From positions 1-64,000 of the forward strand of contig NZ_QJPK01000010.1 of NCBI RefSeq assembly GCF_003259195.1: 64,000 nt of DNA, read 5' to 3'. Under the pieces are notes generated by a model. That model saw nothing but the letters and a program-made list of their open reading frames with translations, searched no databases and was not told the DNA's origin. This DNA comes from Paracoccus sediminilitoris. Lineage in GTDB: Bacteria; Pseudomonadota; Alphaproteobacteria; Rhodobacterales; Rhodobacteraceae. Below, piece by piece: positions 36,721 to 46,282 of the stretch (position 1 is the first letter of the stretch; every line of letters starts with the position of its first letter). The position numbers and the translations under genes are program-made.

Positions 36721-38091
36721 ATGACTCAGATCGACATGGCGGGCGTCGCACCGCCCGACGCACATGACGGCCCACGCGCGACCGACAAGGGCGTGGGCCA
36801 GGAAAGCCTGGCCCCGCAGCAGACGCGCATCATGGGGTCCTGGTCCTATCTGTTCGCCTGGCTGGGCGGTTGCGTGTCCATCGGCACCTTCACCATCGGG
36901 TCGGGGCTGGTGGGCACGCTGAACCTGCTGCAGACGGTCGTGGCCATCGCGATCGGCTGCACCGTCATCGGCATCGCGCTGATGATCAACGGGCAGGCGG
37001 GGCACAGATACGGCATTCCCTTCATGGTGCAGGCACGCCCGGCCTTCGGGTTTGCGGGAACGCGGCTGCCGGCGCTGGTGCGGTCGGTGCCCGCCCTGGT
37101 CTGGTTCGGCTTTCAAAGCTGGATCGGCGCCGGCGCGCTGAACCTGGTGTCCGAAACGATGTTCGGCTTTTCCAACATCTGGGTCTTCTTCATCGGCTTC
37201 CAGGCCCTGCAGATCGGCCTGTCGGTGCTGGGCTTTCACGGCATCAAGTGGCTGGAAAACATCGGATCGGTCTTCATCATCGGGGCGCTGGTCTATATGT
37301 TCTTCAGCGTCATCGACAAATACGGCAGCCAGATCAGCGCCAACCTGGTCAATGTCGAAGGCACCTGGGGGGCACCGTTCTGGGGCGCCACGATGCTGTT
37401 TCTGGGCATCTATTCGACGATGATGCTGAACGTGTCCGATTACAGCCGAGAGCTGGACGGACAGGTGGGGCGCGGGCGGCAGGTGGCGATCTATGCCAAC
37501 TCGATCCTTCCCGCGACGCTGTTTATGGGGCTGATCGGTCTGATGGTCTCGGGCGCCACCGGCGAGGTCGATCCGATCAAGGTCTTTGCCAGCGCCGTGG
37601 ACAACAAGCTGCTGTTGGTGACGACGCTGCTGTTCATCGCCTTTGCGCAGGTGACGACGAACATCCTCAACAACGTCGTGCCGCCCGCCTATGCGCTGAT
37701 GGATGTCTTCAAGCTGCGCTTCAAGACGGCGGCGGTGCTGGTCGGTCTTCTGGCTTTCGCCACCTTCCCCTGGCTGCTGGTCAAGGATGAAAGCGCCGCG
37801 GGGCTGAACCTGTTCATCCAGACCTACAGCGCCTTCCTGGGCCCGATCTTCGCCATCCTGGTGGTGGATTACTATGTGATCCGCAAGCAGCGGCTGAACA
37901 TGGACTATCTCTACGATCCCGCGGGGCCTTATCGCGGCATGAACCCTGCCGCGCTGGCCGCGACGGTCGTCGGGGTGGTCTTTGCGCTGATCTTTTCGGG
38001 CGTCAGCTGGTATGCCAGTCTGCTGCCGGCGGGGATCAGCTATTACCTGCTGATGAAGACGCTGCCCGCCGCCCGCCGCTTTGCCCAATAG
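36721..38091 (+). CDS. NCS1-family nucleobase/hydantoin/allantoin transporter
   Basis: Inner-membrane cation symporter of 456 residues with about 12 predicted membrane segments. N-terminal NCS1 features include SWSYLFAWLGGCVSIGTFTIGSGLVG and the conserved GIPFMVQARPAFGFAG; the later segment MMLNVSDYSRE is in the substrate/cation region. It is the second gene of the racemase operon and would import its substrate. Which ureide or base is carried cannot be told by eye. Confidence 0.9.
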   Translation: MTQIDMAGVAPPDAHDGPRATDKGVGQESLAPQQTRIMGSWSYLFAWLGGCVSIGTFTIGSGLVGTLNLLQTVVAIAIGCTVIGIALMINGQAGHRYGIPFMVQARPAFGFAGTRLPALVRSVPALVWFGFQSWIGAGALNLVSETMFGFSNIWVFFIGFQALQIGLSVLGFHGIKWLENIGSVFIIGALVYMFFSVIDKYGSQISANLVNVEGTWGAPFWGATMLFLGIYSTMMLNVSDYSRELDGQVGRGRQVAIYANSILPATLFMGLIGLMVSGATGEVDPIKVFASAVDNKLLLVTTLLFIAFAQVTTNILNNVVPPAYALMDVFKLRFKTAAVLVGLLAFATFPWLLVKDESAAGLNLFIQTYSAFLGPIFAILVVDYYVIRKQRLNMDYLYDPAGPYRGMNPAALAATVVGVVFALIFSGVSWYASLLPAGISYYLLMKTLPAARRFAQ

Positions 38092-38100
38092 GGGTTGCCG

Positions 38101-38130
38101 ACGCGTGGGCAGGGTGCCTTGCCCGCGCGT
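38101..38130. terminator. Hairpin between convergent NCS1 transporter and ALDH7 genes
   Basis: ACGCGTGGGCA ... TGCCCGCGCGT: 11-base stem with one wobble pair and an 8-base loop, filling the 39-base gap between convergent genes. No U-run follows on either strand. Confidence 0.5.
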
Positions 38131-39639
38131 TCAGATGGCGAAAACCACCCCCTGCGCCAGGGGAAGGTCGCGCGAATAGTTGATGGTGTTGGTGGCGCGG
38201 CGCATATAGGCCTTCCACGCGTCCGACCCACTTTCGCGACCGCCGCCGGTTTCCTTTTCGCCCCCGAAGGCCCCGCCGATCTCGGCGCCCGAAGTGCCGA
38301 TATTGACGTTGGCGATGCCGCAATCGGAACCGCGCGATGACAGAAAGATCTCCATCTCGCGCAGGTCGGTGGTGAAGATGGCCGATGACAGGCCCGCGCC
38401 GACGGCATTGTGGTCCTCCAGCATGGCATCGAAATCGTCATAGGTCATGACATAAAGGATGGGCGCGAAAGTCTCGGTCATGACCGGCCCCGTCTGGGAC
38501 GGCATCAGGACCAGCGCGGGACGGACATAGAAGGCATCCGCGTCGCCCGTATCCTGGCGTTCGCCGCCATGCACGATCCCGCCCGCATCGCGTGCCGCGG
38601 TCAGTGCCTGCTGCATCATGTCATAGGCGGCCTTGTCGATCAGCGGACCAACCAGCGCGTCGGTGGTCAGCGGGTTGCCGATGGTGACGGTTTCAAAGGC
38701 CTTGATCAGGCGCGGCATCAGATCGTCATGGACGTCCCTGTGCACGAACAGTCGCCGCATCGTCGTGCAGCGCTGGCCCGCCGTGCCCATCGCGCCGAAG
38801 GCCACCGCCCGCAGCGCCATGTCCAGATCGGCCGACGGGCAGACGATGCCCGCATTGTTGCCGCCCAGTTCCAGGATGGACCGTCCGAACCGTTCCGCCA
38901 CCTTGGGGCCGACCATGCGGCCCATCCGGGTCGATCCTGTGGCCGAAACCAGCGCCACCTTGGGGTTTTCAACCAGCGCCGCGCCTACATCCGCACCGCC
39001 GATCAGGACTTGCGACAGGTTCGCGGGCGCGTCTCCGAAGCGGGCGATGGCGCGGTTCAGGATGGCCTGGCAGGCAAGGGCCGTCAGCGGCGTCTTTTCC
39101 GACGGCTTCCAGACGACGCTGTCACCGCAGACCAGCGCCAGCGCGGTGTTCCACGACCAGACGGCGACCGGAAAGTTGAAGGCACTGATGATGCCTACGA
39201 CGCCAAGCGGGTGCCACGTCTCCATCATGCGGTGGCCGGGGCGTTCGGTGGCGATCGTCAGTCCGTAAAGCTGGCGCGACAGGCCGACGGCGAAATCGCA
39301 GATGTCGATCATCTCCTGCACCTCGCCCAAGCCTTCGGACGTGACCTTGCCTGCCTCGATCGAGACCAGCCTGCCAAGCGCGTCCTTGTGGCTGCGCAGC
39401 TCCTCGCCCAGCAGGCGGACCAGTTCGCCGCGCCGGGGGGCGGGCACCATGCGCCAGGCGCGGAAGGCAGCCTCGGCGCGGTCGATGGCTGCGGCGGTCG
39501 TGGCGGCATCATCGGAGGCAAGGGTCGCGATCTGCTGGCCGTCAAGCGGACTGCGGCAGGGCAGGTTGCCCGCGTCCAGCAGGGCGGCATCGACACCCAG
39601 ATCGGTCATCAGAGATTGCACATCGGCTTTCAGGTCCAT
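38131..39639 (-). CDS. ALDH7-type aldehyde dehydrogenase (aminoadipate-semialdehyde-like)
   Basis: NAD-dependent aldehyde dehydrogenase of 502 residues. Catalytic Cys in GTAGQRCTTMRRL, general-base Glu in ILELGGNNAG, cofactor loop VSATGSTRMGR, and substrate/tetramer elements NIGTSGAEIGGAFGGEKETGGGRESGSD. This last block is typical of the ALDH7 clade, which oxidises alpha-aminoadipate semialdehyde (piperideine-6-carboxylate) in lysine breakdown and also other aldehydes. It stands alone, without visible lysine-catabolism partners nearby. The start has a purine-rich AAGGCC 11 bases upstream. Confidence 0.9.
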   Translation of the reverse strand: MDLKADVQSLMTDLGVDAALLDAGNLPCRSPLDGQQIATLASDDAATTAAAIDRAEAAFRAWRMVPAPRRGELVRLLGEELRSHKDALGRLVSIEAGKVTSEGLGEVQEMIDICDFAVGLSRQLYGLTIATERPGHRMMETWHPLGVVGIISAFNFPVAVWSWNTALALVCGDSVVWKPSEKTPLTALACQAILNRAIARFGDAPANLSQVLIGGADVGAALVENPKVALVSATGSTRMGRMVGPKVAERFGRSILELGGNNAGIVCPSADLDMALRAVAFGAMGTAGQRCTTMRRLFVHRDVHDDLMPRLIKAFETVTIGNPLTTDALVGPLIDKAAYDMMQQALTAARDAGGIVHGGERQDTGDADAFYVRPALVLMPSQTGPVMTETFAPILYVMTYDDFDAMLEDHNAVGAGLSSAIFTTDLREMEIFLSSRGSDCGIANVNIGTSGAEIGGAFGGEKETGGGRESGSDAWKAYMRRATNTINYSRDLPLAQGVVFAI

Positions 39640-40033
39640 CGGGGGTCGGCCTTTCGTTCATCTGTCTTGGAATTGCTAAGGGCATGCGCGGGCTTTGTCG
39701 GCCATGTCGCCTGAACCTGCGGAGGGCATGCCCGCAACCGGCCCATCAGCGCCTCATCACCCTTGCCGCCCAGGTCAGGATGCCGATTGGAATGCTCGGA
39801 TGACGACCGTTGGCGGATGTCGTCAGGCTGCGTGCAATCTGAACTGGCGGTTGTCATCGCGCCCCTTTTGTTGATCCGGACCGGAATGGCCGCACCATCA
39901 GGAAAAGAGTTTTGGGCTTTGGCCGCAACCCCTGTATATGGTTTTCAGGGTTCAGTGCCATTCCCCGGAATGGTCGCGAACATCAACAACCGCGCTCGGA
40001 ACAGGGCCGGGCCGATCAGGGGTTCGTCGTCCT
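39640..40033. other. Intergenic region with no recognisable gene
   Basis: About 390 bases between the ALDH7 start and the small secreted-protein gene. The open frames here are short and lack ribosome sites; I see no RNA gene or repeat. It presumably holds the two divergent promoters. Confidence 0.6.
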
Positions 40034-40363
40034 ATGCGTCATGTCTTTCTGCTGATTGGCACCTGCCTGTGGGTGACTGTTGCGGCCGGCGCGGCGGGGG
40101 CGCAGGTTCTTTGTCGGCAATCGGCAGGCGTCGACCCCGCCCATGCCGAGGCCCTGTGCAAGGCCCTGCGGGGGACCGACGCGCCGGATGGTCTGCAGCT
40201 GCGGGTGCTGGCGACGACGCCTGTTTCGGTGACCGCAATGGTGGTCCGGCCCGACGGACGCGCGCGTCGCCCCATGCGGCTGAATGTCAGCGACCGCGAC
40301 CTGACCGATGCCGATTTCGCAGGCTTCGCGCGTGATCTGCTGCGATCCGGCCTTGCCGACTGA
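40034..40363 (+). CDS. Small secreted protein of unknown function
   Basis: Product of 109 residues. The first ~23 residues form a signal peptide (hydrophobic LLIGTCLWVTVAAGAAGA ending in AQV). The mature part has two Cys (CRQSAGVDPAHAEALC) that could make a disulfide, and otherwise no motif I recognise. The longer frame from 39938 lacks a signal and is less likely. Between this gene and tRNA-Asn (40364-40603) I see no further gene. Confidence 0.6.
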   Translation: MRHVFLLIGTCLWVTVAAGAAGAQVLCRQSAGVDPAHAEALCKALRGTDAPDGLQLRVLATTPVSVTAMVVRPDGRARRPMRLNVSDRDLTDADFAGFARDLLRSGLAD

Positions 40364-40603
40364 CAGGCGCCAGCATTCGGGAAGCGTTGCTTCGACGGGC
40401 TGACCCTATTTTGTATTTAAGGAAGCCACGAACGCGACTGGGATCGGGCGGACCAAGCGGCGCAGCTTGGCAGGCGTATCCAGCCCTGCGGAGTTTTTGC
40501 CAGAATGCCAAAAGCGAACAGTTTTGCTGCAAGAAAAGGGGAAAATTGACTGGCGTTCTGTACCGGGCTTTGCTGCCTTGACGGTCACACGGATGCCAGA
40601 AAC

Positions 40604-40656
40604 GACAAAATCCGCCAGAGGCGGATTGTCGTAGCTTTGCAATCTCACTTGAGATT
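40604..40656 (-). terminator. Two hairpins after tRNA-Asn
   Basis: Reading from the tRNA: AATCTCA-AG-TGAGATT (40641-40656), then GACAATCCGCC-TCT-GGCGGATTTTGTC (40605-40630 region), the latter with a TTTT stretch in its 3' arm. These look like the 3' processing/termination structure of the tRNA transcript. Confidence 0.6.
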
Positions 40657-40658
40657 TA

Positions 40659-40733
40659 TGGCTCCGGCGGTAGGGATCGAACCTACGACCAATTGATTAA
40701 CAGTCAACTGCTCTACCGCTGAGCTACGCCGGA
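40659..40733 (-). tRNA. tRNA-Asn(GTT)
   Basis: Acceptor TCCGGCG pairs with CGCCGGA, then discriminator G and encoded CCA. D-arm TAGCTCAGCGGTAGAGCA, anticodon loop CTGTTAA with anticodon GTT, T-arm GGTTCGATCCC. The 75-base gene is complete. Confidence 0.97.
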
Positions 40734-40792
40734 ACACGAGGCGGATATAGCAACGTGTTCCGGGGGCGTCCAGAGCCTTTTTCCACTTTTCG

Positions 40793-41656
40793 TTATGAAA
40801 TCGAAAAAAAGCTGTTGGCGGTCAAATCTCCTTGAAAATCAATGGCGCCAAGCTGAGAGAGCGCGATCAGGTGGGACAGGACGTTGCGCTCGGCCGCGGG
40901 GATAAGCGGTTCGGGAATGTCATAAAGGCGACGTGCCAGGCCCGCCGCATTGTCTGGCGAATGGCGCAGCGCGGCCATGATCTGCGCCGTCCGGTCGCGC
41001 CTGTGACGCGCCAGTTCGGCGATACGGGGCAGGGGGTCTTCGATGGGGGCGCCATGCGCGGGCAGCAGGCGCGCGGGGGCCAGATGCACCAGCCGGTCCA
41101 GCGACCGGAAGTAATCTGCCAGATCCCCGTCGGGGGGCGAGATCAGCGTCGAGGACCAGTCCATCACCAGATCGCCGCAAAAGATCGTGTCGCCCCATTC
41201 AAGGCACAGATGCCCTGCCGCGTGACCGGGGGTGTGAAGGGCGCGAAGGCTCCAGTCGGGGGTTTGGACCTGCTGGCTGTCATGCAGGCTGATATCGGGG
41301 GCGAAATCCATGTCCAGGCCCTCGCCGCCATGGATCATGCCCGACGCCGCAAGACGGGTGTTGATGGCGGACCGGCCTTCAGTCGCGGTGCCGAAGGCCA
41401 GGATCGGGGCGCCCGTCAGGCGCGACAGGCGGGGCGCGCCTTGGCTGTGGTCAAGATGCGCGTGAGTGACGAAAATATGGCTGATCCGGCCGCGTCCCGC
41501 GTCGATGATGGCGCCAAGATGGGCATCGTCATCGGGGCCGGGGTCGATGACGGCGACATGTTCCTGCCCGATCAGGAAGGTCGTCGTACCCGGACCCGTC
41601 AGGGGCGAGGGATTGGGCGCCAGGATGCGCAGCGGCTCTTTCGCGGGGGCATGCAT
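40793..41656 (-). CDS. MBL-fold metallo-hydrolase (LACTB2-like)
   Basis: Metallo-beta-lactamase-fold hydrolase of 287 residues. The zinc motif FVTHAHLDHSQG (HxHxDH), a further His in LHTPGHAAGHLCLEW and the Asp in FCGDLVMDWSS are present; the C-terminal winged-helix-like part (HRRDRTAQIMAAL onwards) is typical of the LACTB2 group. The start at 41656 is preferred to 41698, since its N-terminus fits better and it leaves 35 bases to the divergent kinase. The substrate is unknown; relatives include RNA- and thioester-cleaving enzymes. Confidence 0.85.
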   Translation of the reverse strand: MHAPAKEPLRILAPNPSPLTGPGTTTFLIGQEHVAVIDPGPDDDAHLGAIIDAGRGRISHIFVTHAHLDHSQGAPRLSRLTGAPILAFGTATEGRSAINTRLAASGMIHGGEGLDMDFAPDISLHDSQQVQTPDWSLRALHTPGHAAGHLCLEWGDTIFCGDLVMDWSSTLISPPDGDLADYFRSLDRLVHLAPARLLPAHGAPIEDPLPRIAELARHRRDRTAQIMAALRHSPDNAAGLARRLYDIPEPLIPAAERNVLSHLIALSQLGAIDFQGDLTANSFFSIS

Positions 41657-41691
41657 GGGGATAGCCTTGCAGGGAAGAGGAAGGGGTGTCC

Positions 41692-43047
41692 ATGTCAAAC
41701 CATATCCAGGGGCCCATCGCCAGAACGTTGCTGCCGCGCGGGCTTTACGCGCGGGCGGCGCTGATCCTGTTCCTGCCGGTCGTGGCGGTGACGCTGGTCG
41801 TGGGCGTCATGTTCCTTCAGCGCCATTTCGAGGGCGTGACGCGGCAAATGACGTCCAGCATGGCGCATGAGCTGGATTTCGTCGCCCGCCGGATCGAGCT
41901 GGCCCGCGATGCCGAAGATGCCCGCGCCCAGGCCGAGGCCATTGCCGGACCGCTGGACCTGGATTTCCGCATGCCGGTGACGCCCGCGCCCCAGGATCGG
42001 CGGGTCTGGTACGATTTCTCGGGGCGGGTCGTCGCCGAGGTGCTGCGGGACACGGTGCCGCGTGTCGTGTCGATCGATCTGGCGACCGATGAAAAGCGTG
42101 TCGATGTGGCGTTGATGGGGCCGTTCGGGCCCTATGGCCTGGGCTTTGACCGGCGGCGGGTCAGTGCCTCGAACCCGCATCAGCTGCTGGTACTGATGGT
42201 CTTCACCTCGCTGTTGATGAGCGGGATCGCCACGGTCTTTTTACGCAACCAGTTGCGGCCCATTCGTCGTCTGGCCTTTGCCGCCGAGGAATACGGCAAG
42301 GGTCGCATGGTGCCCTATCGCCCCTCGGGCGCGGTCGAGGTGCGCAGCGCCGGCACGGCATTCCTGGACATGCGCAACCGGCTGGAACGCCAGAACGAAC
42401 AGCGCAAGCTGATGATGTCGGGCATCAGCCACGACCTGCGCACGCCCCTGACCCGCCTGCGCCTTGGACTGTCGATGATCGGACCCGACATGCCCCCCGA
42501 TGCCGAGGATGTCACCGCGATGGAGGCCGACATTGCCGAGATGAACCGCATGGTCGACGGCTTTCTGGACTATGCGCGCGACGAGGCGCAGGACCGCCCC
42601 CCCGAAACGCTGGCCGCGGGTTCGTTTCTGGAAACCGTGGTGGCGGATGCGCAGCGGGCCGGTCAGGCGGTCCAGCTGACGGGGTTCGGGGGCGATCCGG
42701 AAGGCCTGGCGACCTTCCGCCCCGACATGCTGCGCCGCGCGTTGGAGAACCTGATCGGCAATGCGGTGCGCTATGGCTCGCGCGCGGAAATGGACGCGGC
42801 GCTTGGGCCCCGCAGCCTGCGCATCGGCATCGAGGATGACGGTCCCGGCATCCCCGAAGACAGCCTGGAGGCCGCGATGCGCCCCTTCACCCGCCTTGAT
42901 CCCGCCCGCAGGCGCAACAGCGCGCAGGGGGCCGGGTTGGGCCTGGCGATCGTCAACGACGTGGTGCGCGCGCATGGCGGACAGCTGCGCCTGGGACGTG
43001 GGGACAGACTGGGCGGATTGCGTGCCGAAATCGTGATCCCGCGCTGA
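41692..43047 (+). CDS. EnvZ-like sensor histidine kinase
   Basis: Membrane sensor kinase of 451 residues. Membrane segments at about residues 22-42 and 164-184 flank a periplasmic domain; a HAMP-type linker follows, then the phosphoacceptor H-box SGISHDLRTPLTRL (His 247) and the ATP-binding boxes NLIGNAVRYGS, DDGPGIP and GAGLGLAIVNDVVRAHGG. ATG 41692 with AAGGGG upstream is chosen over an in-frame GTG at 41686. No response regulator is adjacent on either side, so its partner is encoded elsewhere. The function resembles osmosensing EnvZ but the stimulus is unknown. Confidence 0.9.
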   Translation: MSNHIQGPIARTLLPRGLYARAALILFLPVVAVTLVVGVMFLQRHFEGVTRQMTSSMAHELDFVARRIELARDAEDARAQAEAIAGPLDLDFRMPVTPAPQDRRVWYDFSGRVVAEVLRDTVPRVVSIDLATDEKRVDVALMGPFGPYGLGFDRRRVSASNPHQLLVLMVFTSLLMSGIATVFLRNQLRPIRRLAFAAEEYGKGRMVPYRPSGAVEVRSAGTAFLDMRNRLERQNEQRKLMMSGISHDLRTPLTRLRLGLSMIGPDMPPDAEDVTAMEADIAEMNRMVDGFLDYARDEAQDRPPETLAAGSFLETVVADAQRAGQAVQLTGFGGDPEGLATFRPDMLRRALENLIGNAVRYGSRAEMDAALGPRSLRIGIEDDGPGIPEDSLEAAMRPFTRLDPARRRNSAQGAGLGLAIVNDVVRAHGGQLRLGRGDRLGGLRAEIVIPR

Positions 43048-43100
43048 GCCGGTTTGCCGCCAGGATGGGGCCAAAAATAGGTCGTATTCTTCGGGTCATA

Positions 43101-43129
43101 TTGAACGGCGGGGGTGCTGGCCCTAGATT
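43101..43129 (+). promoter_or_regulatory. Possible heat-shock-type promoter of lon
   Basis: TTGAAC and CCCTAGATT, 14 bases apart, about 65 bases before the lon start. This loosely fits alphaproteobacterial RpoH promoters, which are expected for lon. The match is weak and unverified. Confidence 0.3.
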
Positions 43130-43193
43130 GACGCGATGCAGGGGCCGTGCGTCGCCATGACGGGGCCACGGCTTCGGGCAGAAAGGACAAGAC

Positions 43194-45611
43194 ATGACGG
43201 AATTCGCCAAAACTACCTACCCGGTGCTGCCCTTGCGGGATATCGTCGTATTCCCGCACATGATCGTGCCGCTGTTCGTCGGCCGAGAAAAATCGGTGCG
43301 CGCACTGGAAGCTGTGATGGAATCGGACAGCCCGATCCTGCTGGCCGCGCAGATCGACGCCTCGGTCGATGAACCCACCGAAGACGGGATCTATCGCACC
43401 GGCGTGCTGGCCAATGTCCTGCAGCTGCTGAAATTGCCGGACGGGACCGTCAAGGTCCTGGTCGAAGGCCGCGAGCGTGTGCGCATCACCAATTTCGTCC
43501 CCAATGACGATCACTTCCAGGCCTCGGCCAGCCAGCTGGAGGAGACGCCCGGAGATGCCGACACCGTCACAGCGCTGGTCCGCACCGTGACCGAGGAGTT
43601 CGAGCGTTACGTCAAGGTGCGCAAGAACATCCCCGAAGAGGTCGTGACCGCCGTGTCCGAGGCCGAAGAGCCCGGCAAGCTGGCTGATCTGGTCGCAGGT
43701 CACATGGGGATCGAACTGGACCGCAAGCAGGACCTGCTGGACACGCTGGAAGTTTCCGAGCGCCTCGAGAAGGTCTATGGCCACATGCAGGGCGAGATGT
43801 CGGTCCTGCAGGTCGAAAAGAAGATCAAGTCGCGCGTCAAGACCCAGATGGAGAAGACGCAGCGCGAATACTATCTGAATGAGCAGATGAAGGCCATTCA
43901 GAAGGAGCTTGGCGACGGCGAGGATGGCCAGAACGAACTGGCCGAGCTGGAAGAAAAGATCGCAAAGACCAAGTTCAGCAAGGAGGCCCGCGAAAAGGCC
44001 GATTCCGAGCTGAAAAAGCTGAAATCCATGTCGCCCATGTCGGCAGAGGCGACGGTCAGCCGCAACTATCTGGACTGGCTGCTGGCACTGCCATGGGGCG
44101 TGAAGTCGCGCACCAAAAAGGACTTGGGAAAGGCCGAGGCGGTTCTGGACGCGGACCATTACGGTCTGGACAAGGTCAAGGAACGCATCGTCGAATATCT
44201 GGCCGTGCAGGCGCGCAGTCAGAAGCTGAAAGGTCCGATCCTGACGCTGGTCGGTCCTCCGGGTGTGGGCAAGACCTCGCTTGGGCGCTCGATTGCCAAG
44301 GCGACGGGGCGTGAGTTCATCCGCATCAGCCTTGGTGGCGTGCGCGACGAGAGCGAGATCCGCGGTCACCGCCGGACCTATATCGGGTCGATGCCGGGCA
44401 AGATCATTCAGGCTTTGAAGAAGGCCAAGACGACGAACCCGCTGATCCTGCTGGATGAAATCGACAAGATGGGCCAGGATTTCCGGGGCGATCCTGCATC
44501 CGCCATGCTGGAGGTGCTGGACCCTGAGCAGAACTCGACCTTCGTGGACCACTATCTTGAGGTGGAATACGACCTGTCGAACGTGATGTTCGTGACCACG
44601 GCCAACAGCTACAACATGCCGGGCCCGCTTCTGGACCGGATGGAGATCATCAGCCTGTCGGGCTATACCGAGGATGAAAAGCGCGAGATCGCCAAGGGCC
44701 ATCTGCTGTCCAAGCAGATCGCCGCCAACGGTCTGCGCAAGGGTGAGTTCAGCGTCACGGACGCGGCGCTGACCCACATGATCCGGTATTACACCCGCGA
44801 AGCCGGTGTCCGTTCGCTGGAGCGCGAGATCGCCAAACTGGCCCGCAAGGCCGTGACCGAGATCATGAAGACCAAGGTCAAGTCGATCGAGGTCACGCCG
44901 GAGAAGGTCGAGGAATATCTGGGCGTCCGGCGCCACCGCTATGGTCTGGCTGAGAAGGAGGATCAGGTCGGTGTCGTCACCGGTCTTGCCTGGACCTCGG
45001 TCGGGGGCGACCTGTTGCAGATCGAGGCGCTTCGTCTGCCCGGCAAGGGTCGGATGAAGACCACGGGCAAGCTGGGCGACGTGATGAAGGAATCGATCGA
45101 CGCGGCCTCCAGCTTCGTGCGCTCGGTTTCGCCCGAGATCGGGGTCAAGCCGCCGGAATTCGACAAGCGTGACATCCACGTTCACGTTCCCGAAGGCGCG
45201 ACGCCCAAGGATGGGCCGTCGGCGGGCATCGCGATGGTGACGTCGGTCGTGTCGGTGATGACGGGCATTCCCGTCCGCAAGGATGTCGCCATGACCGGCG
45301 AGGTGACCTTGCGCGGCAACGTGCTGGCCATCGGCGGGCTGAAGGAGAAGCTGTTGGCAGCTCTTCGCGGCGGCATCACCACGGTGATGATCCCGCAGGA
45401 CAATGAAAAGGATCTGATCGAGATCCCGGACAACGTCAAAGAGGGGCTGACCATCATCCCGGTCAGCAATGTCCGCGAGGTCCTGCGCCACGCCCTGGTG
45501 CGCCAGCCGGTCCCCGTCGAATGGGACGAGGCCGCGGAAGAGGCGGCCGAGGCTGCCCGTCTTGACGCCCGCCGGGGCGATGACGGCAAGGGCAGCGCCG
45601 TCGCCCACTAA
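43194..45611 (+). CDS. lon: ATP-dependent protease Lon
   Basis: Cytoplasmic ATP-dependent protease degrading misfolded and regulatory proteins, 805 residues. N-terminal substrate domain ([21 protein letters not shown]), AAA+ module with Walker [10 protein letters not shown] (about residues 354-362) and Walker [10 protein letters not shown], and a C-terminal protease domain with catalytic Ser in [10 protein letters not shown] (residue 676) and Lys in [11 protein letters not shown] (about 719). The start has AAGGA seven bases upstream. It is followed by a strong terminator and an HU-like gene, the usual lon neighbourhood. Confidence 0.98.
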   Translation: MTEFAKTTYPVLPLRDIVVFPHMIVPLFVGREKSVRALEAVMESDSPILLAAQIDASVDEPTEDGIYRTGVLANVLQLLKLPDGTVKVLVEGRERVRITNFVPNDDHFQASASQLEETPGDADTVTALVRTVTEEFERYVKVRKNIPEEVVTAVSEAEEPGKLADLVAGHMGIELDRKQDLLDTLEVSERLEKVYGHMQGEMSVLQVEKKIKSRVKTQMEKTQREYYLNEQMKAIQKELGDGEDGQNELAELEEKIAKTKFSKEAREKADSELKKLKSMSPMSAEATVSRNYLDWLLALPWGVKSRTKKDLGKAEAVLDADHYGLDKVKERIVEYLAVQARSQKLKGPILTLVGPPGVGKTSLGRSIAKATGREFIRISLGGVRDESEIRGHRRTYIGSMPGKIIQALKKAKTTNPLILLDEIDKMGQDFRGDPASAMLEVLDPEQNSTFVDHYLEVEYDLSNVMFVTTANSYNMPGPLLDRMEIISLSGYTEDEKREIAKGHLLSKQIAANGLRKGEFSVTDAALTHMIRYYTREAGVRSLEREIAKLARKAVTEIMKTKVKSIEVTPEKVEEYLGVRRHRYGLAEKEDQVGVVTGLAWTSVGGDLLQIEALRLPGKGRMKTTGKLGDVMKESIDAASSFVRSVSPEIGVKPPEFDKRDIHVHVPEGATPKDGPSAGIAMVTSVVSVMTGIPVRKDVAMTGEVTLRGNVLAIGGLKEKLLAALRGGITTVMIPQDNEKDLIEIPDNVKEGLTIIPVSNVREVLRHALVRQPVPVEWDEAAEEAAEAARLDARRGDDGKGSAVAH

Positions 45612-45630
45612 GGGCCGGTGGTCGATCTTT

Positions 45631-45662
45631 GGCCGGGGACGTTTCGCGTCCCCGGCCTTTTC
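45631..45662 (+). terminator. Intrinsic terminator of lon
   Basis: Perfect 11-base stem GGCCGGGGACG-TTTCG-CGTCCCCGGCC followed by TTTTC, 20 bases after the lon stop. Confidence 0.92.
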
Positions 45663-45737
45663 ATGTCTCGAAAAGATTGACGCAACGTCACAGCGCGTTA
45701 GGCTGAACCTCGACTTTCATCGGTTGGGGGGCCAGAC

Positions 45738-46043
45738 ATGCCAGAGACCTCTGTCGAGCAGGCGGGTGAACCCCCTGCCATCATCCTGCAGGATCCACGC
45801 AATGCCGCCGTGGTGCACAAGCGCGACTTCATAGACCGCGTCATTGCCGCCACCGGTGCCCGCAAGGCCGATGCCCGGCCCGTGATCGAGGCGACCCTGG
45901 CCGAACTGGGCCGCGTGCTTGCCGCCGGGCAGACCCTTGCCGTGCCACCCCTTGGGCGGGCCAGGATCAGCTGCGAAAAGGATGCGCGCGGTGGCGATGT
46001 CATCACCCTGCGGCTGCGCCGGCGTCCGGCCAAACCGAACTGA
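45738..46043 (+). CDS. HU-like DNA-binding protein
   Basis: Small nucleoid protein of 101 residues with a HU/IHF fold in residues 26-95: NAAVVHKRDFIDRV, then RPVIEATLAELGRVLAAGQTLAVPPLGRARI. The N-terminal 22 residues are an extension beyond the usual HU start. The DNA-contacting arm (after GRARI) is shortened and lacks the canonical RNP-type tip, so binding may differ from normal HU. The context behind lon is conserved in related bacteria. Confidence 0.75.
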   Translation: MPETSVEQAGEPPAIILQDPRNAAVVHKRDFIDRVIAATGARKADARPVIEATLAELGRVLAAGQTLAVPPLGRARISCEKDARGGDVITLRLRRRPAKPN

Positions 46044-46114
46044 TCGGGCCAGGCGCAGAAATGCGCCAAGACCTCTTGCATGCGGGAACGACTGGCGCTA
46101 GAAGCCAGCGCGAC

Positions 46115-46189
46115 GGGTGATTAGCTCAGTGGTAGAGCGCTTCGTTCACATCGAAGATGTCAGGGGTTCAAATCCCTTATCACCCACCA
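46115..46189 (+). tRNA. tRNA-Val(CAC)
   Basis: Acceptor GGGTGAT with ATCACCC, discriminator A and encoded CCA. D-arm TAGCTCAGTGGTAGAGC, anticodon stem CTTCG/CGAAG with loop TTCACAT giving anticodon CAC, T-arm GGTTCAAATCC. Complete. Confidence 0.97.
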
Positions 46190-46282
46190 TTTCCCTTCTT
46201 GCGGATCTGAACGCGGCGCCTGCGCCGCGATGTCCGCATCGCCTGCCACGCATGACCGGCGCCAGCAGAACAAGAGGTCCCG

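Noticed and set aside
39763..40335. 190-codon plus frame overlapping the small secreted-protein gene
   Set aside because: It has no signal peptide, an Arg-rich shadow composition and a start without ribosome site; the 40034-40363 frame is more protein-like.
40364..40603. Possible small gene between the secreted protein and tRNA-Asn
   Set aside because: Frames of 60-80 codons exist on both strands but lack ribosome sites, signal peptides or recognisable motifs.
41686..41691. GTG codon two codons upstream as start of the sensor kinase
   Set aside because: The GTG lies within the AAGGGG ribosome site that properly serves ATG 41692.
42771..45608. Antisense reading frame of 945 codons opposite lon and the end of the sensor kinase
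   Set aside because: It mirrors the codon pattern of lon in a GC-rich genome, has low-complexity composition and no family features.
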